DNA of 7,218 bases, from contig CACXGR010000252.1 of the NCBI GenBank assembly GCA_902767235.1, forward strand, positions 1 through 7,218, in the 5' to 3' direction. The stretch is from an uncultured Lachnospiraceae bacterium (GTDB lineage Bacteria; Bacillota; Clostridia; Lachnospirales; Lachnospiraceae). Positions 1 to 5,300 of the stretch are shown here, in pieces. A model generated the notes under the pieces. That model was not told the DNA's origin. It did not search any database and saw only the letters and a program-made list of their open reading frames with translations. The stretch's first letter is position 1. Every line of letters starts with the position of its first letter. The position numbers were made by a program, and so were the translations under genes.

Positions 1-1065
1 AGCGAAATTCATATTCTGTGTCTCGCAGAATTTCACCTCAATGTTGGCAGACACGATAAATCCGTCGACCACATAGAAAGAGAGGCTGCCGTCTTCCGCC
101 CCTTTGCAGGGCTTTGAGAGCGAGCGGCAGGTGGGATAGCTGCTTTCCATCAGGTACTGCCAGTCCCCGCCCGTCTTTTCCGTGTCAATGATGCCGCGCT
201 GTGCGCCCGCGTCCTCCTTCGAATAAGCTGAGATATCCGTATTGCTGAAAGTGCGGCCGAAGTCGCCGCCGGCGATGACGTAGTTTCCTTTCTCTGCCTC
301 TTCGTTCATCAGATCCATGAGCGCCCGGAACTGCGCGTCCTCCTCTTCACCGGAAGCGCTGCCGTGCGCCAGCTGAAGGTTGAACAGGACGAGAGATCTG
401 TCGCTGTCCTTTATGGGAATGCGCTCCCTTAGAAGGCAGTACTTGCGGCTGACCAGCCTCGCCGGCCATTTTACCAGGGAGGGGAGCCTGAATCTCTCCG
501 CCGTCTCCACGCTGAAGTCCGTCAGTGTCATGAGACCGCTTCGGACCTTCCCGACGGGCGGGACCGGATAAGGGACGAAGCGCACGTCATAGTTATAGGC
601 GAAGGCGGTCGTGTATTCCTCCTCATACTCCTCCAGCAGCACGTTGCAGATGACAATGGGTTCGTCAATACTGTGAGAACGCATGGACTCCCTGTCCACT
701 TCCTGGAAAAAGATCACGTCGGGATCCGCCATGGCCGACAGCTCCGTGATCCCGGTCAAATTGTCGGTCACCTCTTTTTTCCCGGATGCGTAGACGCCTT
801 TTCCGCCTTCCGTATAGTAGTCGGCGTTTTCGCCCAGGCCGCCCCACCCGCAATTCCAGGTGAGGACATGCAGCGTATCGCCCTCCCTGATCGGATCCGA
901 ATAGGCCGGGTTGACGCCGATGCTCTCCTTCTCCTGCGGCCTGTACTCCGTGAGCATGAGATATTCGGTCATCCCCGTGACCAGAACCGCTGCAAAGAGC
1001 ACCGCAGAGATGAGCGACCGCACTATTTTGACGGTTTTTCTGTGCTGTGCATTTTCATTGTCCAT
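1..1065 (-). CDS. Membrane-anchored endonuclease/exonuclease/phosphatase (EEP) family protein, partial (C-terminus outside window)
   Basis: The reading frame runs from ATG at 1065 to the window edge without a stop, giving 355 residues. An AGGAG lies 10 bases upstream of the ATG. Residues about 13-32 form one hydrophobic segment after a basic N-terminus, suggesting a signal anchor with the catalytic domain outside the membrane. EEP-fold landmarks are visible: LTWN (68-71), FFQEVD (119-124) with the metal-binding Glu122, AGGDF (265-269), and VDGFIVS (333-339). The terminal SDH motif would be expected just after the last visible residue, so probably only a short tail is missing. Two positions are odd. 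The usual NxHL histidine is Gln231 (NLQL), and the usual GD[FW]N asparagine is Gly270 (GDFG). Family members hydrolyse phosphodiesters in nucleic acids, phosphoinositides or lipids; the substrate here is unknown and activity may be lost. It lies 46 bases downstream of the DUF218 gene, probably in one operon. Confidence 0.85.
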   Translation of the reverse strand, partial: MDNENAQHRKTVKIVRSLISAVLFAAVLVTGMTEYLMLTEYRPQEKESIGVNPAYSDPIREGDTLHVLTWNCGWGGLGENADYYTEGGKGVYASGKKEVTDNLTGITELSAMADPDVIFFQEVDRESMRSHSIDEPIVICNVLLEEYEEEYTTAFAYNYDVRFVPYPVPPVGKVRSGLMTLTDFSVETAERFRLPSLVKWPARLVSRKYCLLRERIPIKDSDRSLVLFNLQLAHGSASGEEEDAQFRALMDLMNEEAEKGNYVIAGGDFGRTFSNTDISAYSKEDAGAQRGIIDTEKTGGDWQYLMESSYPTCRSLSKPCKGAEDGSLSFYVVDGFIVSANIEVKFCETQNMNFA

Positions 1066-1111
1066 ATTTACAAAGCTCCTTCATACTCAGGCAGTCCTGA
1101 TGCGGATCTGG

Positions 1112-2170
1112 TCACTGGCTGACCGCGGTCATGATCCTGGACATCAGCGGGAAGACGCAGAGGACCCATCCCGCCGCAAAGACCAGGAGATGCTTTTTCG
1201 TGCTTATGAGCGCGACGAATTCCCTGATCACGGCGCTGGGCCAGTAGTAAGGCGCCACATGCGCGCCGATCCCGGTGCACTCAAAATCCAGGTCCCTGCA
1301 GATGCTCAGTGCCCGCCAGACATGGTAATTGCTGGTCACGAGCGCCGTGTAGCGGCTGCCCTCCCGGGACTCGATGATCTTTCGGGAAAAGATCAGGTTC
1401 TCCCGGGTCGTGCCGGATCTGTCCTCTCTGATGATGTGCTCCTGCGGGATCCCGTGCGCGAGCAGATAGCCTTCCATCGCCTCCGCCTCGGATATCTCTT
1501 CATCTCTTCCCCGGCCGCCAGAAGGGATCATAATCGGCTTCGTCGGGTCCAGGCGGTACACTTCGATCGCCTTGTCGATGCGGTCCGACAGGAGCTTGGA
1601 GACCTCTTTCCCGCGGATCAGTCCGCTGCCGTGTATGATGATATAGTCAAAATCCCGCTTGCGGGGAATCATTTGCAAAAGCACGGTGTAGCACATAAAT
1701 CCCACGAAGATCAGCGATCCGTAGGTCACCGTCAGGCTGATCAAGAGAAGGGCCTTCATGCCGGCTGTGACAAACCGCGCCGTATCCTCCGCCCAGTAGT
1801 AGGGGAAGACATAGAATAAGAGCGTACAGATCTCTCCCACCGCGACCGCTATGCCCAAAAGGAGGGACAGCTGGTTGGCCAGGCTCCTCCCCTCCCGCTT
1901 GTACATGATCACTCCGTTGGCGATGAGAATGAACGGCACTGACAGAAGTAGCAGAAAGAGCAGCAGAGACAGCGCTTTGGCCGTTCCGGCAAAGTGTTCT
2001 CCCGAGAGCGAACATATAAAAGGCGCCGTCGATGCGGCGGCCAGCAGCAGATATATGCAGTTTCTGAACCTGCTTCTGTCCAGCGCTGCGGACGCCCAGA
2101 ATATTCCCCACAGCACAAGGCAGGGGATCGCGTATTCAATTATTCTGCTCGCGTACTCGCCCATAGGCAT
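1112..2170 (-). CDS. Multi-pass membrane protein with YdcF/DUF218 domain
   Basis: This is a complete 352-residue protein. Hydrophobic segments at about 13-31, 36-53, 66-90, 100-122 and 137-165 form an N-terminal membrane block, and another at about 325-345 is near the C-terminus. Between them, residues 174-315 match the DUF218 (YdcF/SanA/ElyC-like) fold. Visible landmarks are DYIIIHGSGL (175-184), PSGG (216-219), the acidic SEAEAME stretch (227-233), TTRENL (254-259) and TSNYHVWRA (279-287). Members of this family act at the envelope, for example in peptidoglycan precursor or barrier maintenance in enterobacteria, but their biochemical activity is poorly defined; the role here is unknown. The start is ATG 2170, five bases after an AGGAG. 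A second ATG two codons later is possible but lies further from that site. It is the first gene of its unit, with a promoter just upstream, and the EEP gene follows after 46 bases. Confidence 0.88.
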   Translation of the reverse strand: MPMGEYASRIIEYAIPCLVLWGIFWASAALDRSRFRNCIYLLLAAASTAPFICSLSGEHFAGTAKALSLLLFLLLLSVPFILIANGVIMYKREGRSLANQLSLLLGIAVAVGEICTLLFYVFPYYWAEDTARFVTAGMKALLLISLTVTYGSLIFVGFMCYTVLLQMIPRKRDFDYIIIHGSGLIRGKEVSKLLSDRIDKAIEVYRLDPTKPIMIPSGGRGRDEEISEAEAMEGYLLAHGIPQEHIIREDRSGTTRENLIFSRKIIESREGSRYTALVTSNYHVWRALSICRDLDFECTGIGAHVAPYYWPSAVIREFVALISTKKHLLVFAAGWVLCVFPLMSRIMTAVSQ

Positions 2171-2209
2171 CCACTCTCCTTCGTCACAGATCTTCAGCCG
2201 ACATCAACG

Positions 2210-2238
2210 ATTATAGCACCACTTCCAAGCATAAGAAA
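2210..2238 (-). promoter_or_regulatory. Promoter for the DUF218-EEP unit, extended -10 type
   Basis: On the minus strand a perfect TATAAT (2215-2210) is preceded by TGC, giving the extended -10 TGCTATAAT. The -35 at 17-base spacing (TTTCTT, 2238-2233) matches the consensus poorly, which is usual for extended -10 promoters. Initiation near 2203 would leave a leader of roughly 30 bases before the DUF218 gene. The -35 region lies inside the T-tract of the preceding gene's terminator. Confidence 0.6.
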
Positions 2239-2266
2239 AGAGGCAGACCCCGTACAGGGTCTGCCT
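2231..2266 (-). terminator. Intrinsic terminator of the HPr-LDH gene
   Basis: A perfect 10-bp inverted repeat (AGGCAGACCC at 2241-2250 and GGGTCTGCCT at 2257-2266) encloses a 6-base loop. On the minus strand it is followed by CTTTTCTTAT (2240-2231), a T-rich tail. It begins 27 bases after the stop codon of the HPr-LDH fusion at 2294, in the right orientation and distance for that gene. On the plus strand no T-tract follows, so it is read as one-directional. Confidence 0.88.
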
Positions 2267-2293
2267 GCTCTGCCGCATATTCGATATCCGGTC

Positions 2294-3592
2294 TTATTTG
2301 ACTTCGGACATTCCGAAAGGAAGTCCTTCGTTGAAGTTCCTCGCGTTCTCCATGGTGACGGCTGCGATGGCCTGCAGGGCTTCTCTTGTGAAGAATGCCT
2401 GATGGGATGTGAGGATCAGGTTCGGGAACATGGTCAGTCTCGCCACGATATCCGTATCGATCATCTCGTCGGAGCGGTCGTTGTATACGTTGGGGTCCTC
2501 GCCCTCATACACATCCAGTGCCACACAGTGGAATTTGTTCGCTCTCAGGCCTCTGATCAGCGCCTCGGGATCCACCAGCGGTCCGCGGGAGGTGTTGACC
2601 AGCATGACATCGTCCTTCATCAGGGCGATTGCCTCGTCGTCAATGAGATGATAGGTTCCGTTGGGGCCCATGACCAGGGGTGCGTGCAGGGAGATCAGAT
2701 CCGATTTCCTGAGCAGCTCCTCTTTCGTGACATATTTGAGGATTCCCTTCTCCTCGAGGCTCATGTTGGGGAATGCGTCCCATCCAAGAACAGTCATGCC
2801 GTAGCCTCTGCAGATATTGGCCATAATCTGGCCGATCCTGCCGGTGCCCATGATGCCTGCCACCTTATTGTGCAGGTCCAGGCCCAGAAGTCCACTCAGC
2901 GCGAAGTTGTTGTCCTTTACCTTGATGTAGGACTTGTGGATGCGGCGGTTGGCAGCCTGAAGGATCGTCATGGCGTGCTCGGCGACCGCATAGGGTGAGT
3001 ATGCCGGGACGCGCAGGACAGTGATGCCGCACTCTGCCGCCGCTTTGGCGTCGACGTTGTTGAAGCCCGCGCAGCGAAGAAGGATCAGCTTGACGCCGCA
3101 CTCGCTCAGGATCTCGATGACCTCACGGGGCGCCTCGTCATTGACAAAGATGCAGACTGCGTCATAGCCCTTGGCCAGATTTGCCGACTCGATCGTCAGA
3201 CGGCTGTTGAAATACTTGATGTCCACATTGTAGGTTCCCTCTCCCTTTTCTCTGGAGAGTTCGCTGAAGAAGATGCGGTCATAATCCTTCGTTCCGAAGA
3301 ATGCCACCCTGAGGACGTCCCTCTTTTTGGCTTTGGGGGCAATATCTGCCAGCACTTCCTCGATCTTCGCGATCGCTTCTTCTTCGTCGGGGCCGTCTGC
3401 CGTGATCTTCAGCAGGGAGCCCTTTCCGGCGTGAAGACTGAGGATCTGAAGCACGTTATTGCCGGCGGCGACATTTCCGTTGCATTCGATCATGACAGCG
3501 CTCTTGAAATTAGTGCACGCCTGCGCGAGCAGTGCAGCAGGACGAGCGTGAATGCCCAGGACATTCTTTACCGTGTACCGTAATTCTATCAT
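2294..3592 (-). CDS. HPr-like phosphocarrier domain fused to D-lactate dehydrogenase (432 aa)
   Basis: Two domains lie in one uninterrupted frame. Residues 1-86 resemble PTS HPr: LGIHARPAA (12-20) places the phospho-acceptor at exactly His15 with Arg17 and Pro18, and the LSL...G...ITADGPDEEEA segment (51-73) follows the HPr pattern. The regulatory serine position 46 is Asn46. After a basic linker (PKAKKRD, 86-92), residues 93-432 form a full-length NAD-dependent D-lactate dehydrogenase. It has VAFFGTKDYD (96-105), the dinucleotide motif GTGRIG (249-254), an acidic NAD-selecting Asp272, and the catalytic triad Arg336, Glu365 and His397 at the spacing seen in D-LDH. TSHQAFFT resembles E. coli LdhA. 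The expected reaction is pyruvate + NADH to D-lactate + NAD+ in the cytoplasm. The start is ATG 3592, after a GAAGGGA site, and fits the HPr N-terminus. The gene is monocistronic, with its own promoter and terminator. The physiological role of the HPr part is inference. Confidence 0.92.
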   Translation of the reverse strand: MIELRYTVKNVLGIHARPAALLAQACTNFKSAVMIECNGNVAAGNNVLQILSLHAGKGSLLKITADGPDEEEAIAKIEEVLADIAPKAKKRDVLRVAFFGTKDYDRIFFSELSREKGEGTYNVDIKYFNSRLTIESANLAKGYDAVCIFVNDEAPREVIEILSECGVKLILLRCAGFNNVDAKAAAECGITVLRVPAYSPYAVAEHAMTILQAANRRIHKSYIKVKDNNFALSGLLGLDLHNKVAGIMGTGRIGQIMANICRGYGMTVLGWDAFPNMSLEEKGILKYVTKEELLRKSDLISLHAPLVMGPNGTYHLIDDEAIALMKDDVMLVNTSRGPLVDPEALIRGLRANKFHCVALDVYEGEDPNVYNDRSDEMIDTDIVARLTMFPNLILTSHQAFFTREALQAIAAVTMENARNFNEGLPFGMSEVK

Positions 3593-3647
3593 ATGCTTTC
3601 CCTTCTCTCATATACTGTGAGCAGTTCCACACATTCATGCTATCGCC

Positions 3648-3676
3648 ATTATATATAAACTGTACTAATATTTCAA
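3648..3676 (-). promoter_or_regulatory. Strong sigma-A-type promoter for the HPr-LDH gene
   Basis: On the minus strand TTGAAA (3676-3671) and a perfect TATAAT (3653-3648) are separated by exactly 17 bases, in a locally AT-rich stretch that contrasts with the GC-rich coding DNA. Initiation near 3641 would leave a leader of about 49 bases. I saw no convincing Rex operator or catabolite-responsive element around it, although either could be diverged beyond recognition by eye. Confidence 0.8.
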
Positions 3677-3697
3677 TCGATTCTCGCTCCATATCGG

Positions 3698-3724
3698 TCA
3701 AAATACACAAAAAAGAAATGTGTA
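3698..3724 (-). terminator. Weak candidate terminator after the potassium channel gene
   Basis: A 6-bp AT-rich inverted repeat (tacaca at 3704-3709, tgtgta at 3719-3724) with a 9-base loop lies 13 bases after the channel gene's stop. On the minus strand it is followed by only TTTTGA. The stem is short and the T-run brief, so termination may be partial. Its position just upstream of the HPr-LDH promoter is consistent with a unit boundary. Confidence 0.3.
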
Positions 3725-3737
3725 CAACTCTTTTAGA

Positions 3738-5267
3738 TCAATACAGCATTCCCAGCATCTCCCAGGCGTAGGCGTCCTTTTTCTGCTCGGCCGGATCGAG
3801 TTCGCCGTAGGGAAGAAGGAGATGATGCTGTCTTTTGGCGTTGTTCCTCACAGGGCAATAGGTCCAGTTGTGCATCCGGTGGAATCTGACCCACCGCCTG
3901 TGCTCCATCTCCTGATACAGATCCGCCTTCTCATCCTTTGTCTTCAGATACACCTCATAGGCTTTCCTGCAGTTCTCCTCCGTGATCTGCGTGAAGCTCT
4001 CGTCCCCCAGCAGATACCGGATCTTCACCAGCAGGTGATCCGCCGCCGCAATGTTGGACTGCTGCAGGAAGCAGGACAGGTTCTCAAAGGGCACCGGGTT
4101 GTCGGAGCCGCGGTTGTAGATCTCATGCATGAGCACCGCCTGTCTGTTCAGTGCGTTCTTCATCACATATTCACGGGTCAGTATTTTGCCGCTCTCCCCA
4201 AAGGAGGATACTCCTTTCATCTCTTTGTCCAGCCGGACATGCACCTTGTCCTGAATGCCGAACCAGGCTGCCAGCTGCTCCATGCACCGGAGATTGTCCG
4301 ATTCGCTGTCCCTGCAGAGGATGATGCGGTCTGCATCTTTAAGAAGGGGAATGCTGTCCGCCCATTCTTCCCTGTGGAAGACCAGGGTGTCCTCTCCCGG
4401 CCCGCCCGATGCCAGCGCTTTCACGAGCTCCGGATGCAGCTTCTCAAAACCGGCGCTGTCCTCGAACACGTGATAGTGCACGGTCCGGTCCGGCGTGTAG
4501 ACATTGGTCAGCAGCGCTCTCTCCAGGACCGCGCTGCCGCTGCGGCCGCATCCGATCAAAACGACGCTTTTCTCATCGGGCTGGAGGGGGAACTGTTTCC
4601 AGTACCACCTTCCCAGACACTCCTCCCTTCCGAAGAGATGGAGCAGGTCGGGCTTGTTCTCCACTGTAATATCCGCCATGCAGTAGCTCTCCACGGAGGC
4701 TTGTGCTGCGTCAAGTCCCTCTCTGTAGTTCTGCCAGGGGTCCTCCTTCATCAGGATCAGCGTCATGCCGTCCGTATTTCCCCGCACTTTTATGAGTTCC
4801 TGCACATTTCCGTCAAAATATACCCGGTTTCTGTCGATCCGGTTCCCATGCTCGTCTTCGCCCGGAAAGACCAGCATGCAGGCTTCCTCCTTCGCCAGCT
4901 CATCCGCCAGCGTCTGCGCCTCATTCCCGCTGCAGTTGAACACATACCACTTCATATTGCTGCAGCCGCGGAGTCTGAGCCTGGGCAGGAGCTGTCCCCG
5001 AAGCAGATGCAGGACAATGCCGACCAGTGTGGACAAAAGGCCGACGCTGCAGAGCGCCAGCATGATGCCGAGGATCCTTCCGACCGGCGTCACCGGAGCT
5101 TTGTCGCCGTACCCCACCGTCGTCAGGGTGATCAGCGAATACCAGATCGCGTCCCATATGCTGCGGATCGTCGACCCCTCTGCCCGGTACTCAACGATCG
5201 TCAAAAGCACGATGATCACTGCGAAGACGAAAAGCGTCTTCAGCATAAGCTTCGTATTTCTGTTCAT
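3738..5267 (-). CDS. Two-TM potassium channel with tandem Rossmann (RCK/TrkA-N-like) lobes and C-terminal RyR domain
   Basis: This complete 509-residue protein starts with TM1 (about 7-25), a pore helix (35-48), the potassium selectivity filter TTVGYGD (49-55) and TM2 (about 62-89), the Ion_trans_2 layout of MthK/KcsA-type channels. A basic stretch (LLRGQLLPRLRLRG, 88-101) leads into a first Rossmann-like lobe (106-215) lacking a clear glycine motif. A second lobe has VVLIGCGRSG (235-244), a GxGxxG nucleotide-binding turn. Residues 450-507 match the ryanodine-receptor RyR domain: MEHRRW, NWTYCPVRNNAKRQH, LLLPYGEL, and a KKDAYAWEML ending. The protein should be a plasma-membrane K+ channel gated by cytoplasmic ligand binding; the ligand is unknown. 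The start is ATG 5267, right after GGGAGGAGCGA. It follows the related membrane gene by 33 bases, and the two are probably co-transcribed and may act together. Confidence 0.9.
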   Translation of the reverse strand: MNRNTKLMLKTLFVFAVIIVLLTIVEYRAEGSTIRSIWDAIWYSLITLTTVGYGDKAPVTPVGRILGIMLALCSVGLLSTLVGIVLHLLRGQLLPRLRLRGCSNMKWYVFNCSGNEAQTLADELAKEEACMLVFPGEDEHGNRIDRNRVYFDGNVQELIKVRGNTDGMTLILMKEDPWQNYREGLDAAQASVESYCMADITVENKPDLLHLFGREECLGRWYWKQFPLQPDEKSVVLIGCGRSGSAVLERALLTNVYTPDRTVHYHVFEDSAGFEKLHPELVKALASGGPGEDTLVFHREEWADSIPLLKDADRIILCRDSESDNLRCMEQLAAWFGIQDKVHVRLDKEMKGVSSFGESGKILTREYVMKNALNRQAVLMHEIYNRGSDNPVPFENLSCFLQQSNIAAADHLLVKIRYLLGDESFTQITEENCRKAYEVYLKTKDEKADLYQEMEHRRWVRFHRMHNWTYCPVRNNAKRQHHLLLPYGELDPAEQKKDAYAWEMLGMLY

Positions 5268-5278
5268 TCGCTCCTCCC

Positions 5279-5299
5279 TCCGCGTCCGGCGGCCGCGGA
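5279..5299 (-). other. Short GC-rich intercistronic hairpin
   Basis: A 6-bp inverted repeat (TCCGCG at 5279-5284, CGCGGA at 5294-5299) with a 9-base loop lies between the stop of the upstream membrane gene and the ribosome binding site of the channel gene. On the minus strand its 3' arm runs directly into GGGAGGAG. No T-tract follows, so it is not a terminator. It could tune translation or RNA stability, or arise by chance in GC-rich DNA. Confidence 0.3.
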
Positions 5300-5300
5300 T

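Noticed and set aside
911..2998. Overlapping plus-strand open frames of 302 codons (911-1819) and 334 codons (1994-2998)
   Set aside because: They run antisense across DUF218 and LDH genes with recognised motifs and even span the terminator between them. No protein family is recognisable.
3510..3710. Small minus-strand open frame of 66 codons covering the HPr-LDH leader, as a possible leader peptide
   Set aside because: Its start lies upstream of the inferred transcription start near 3641, it lacks a ribosome binding site, and it runs into the HPr coding region in another frame.
3593..3737. Rex operator, catabolite-responsive element or riboswitch upstream of the LDH gene
   Set aside because: No TTGTTAA/TTAACAA pair, no cre-like palindrome and no structured leader could be seen beyond the promoter elements and a weak hairpin.
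4955..4960. Internal Met105 of the channel as an alternative start giving a soluble Rossmann-RyR protein, as in some MthK-type channels
   Set aside because: The bases upstream on the minus strand (CTGCAGCAAT) contain no ribosome binding site.
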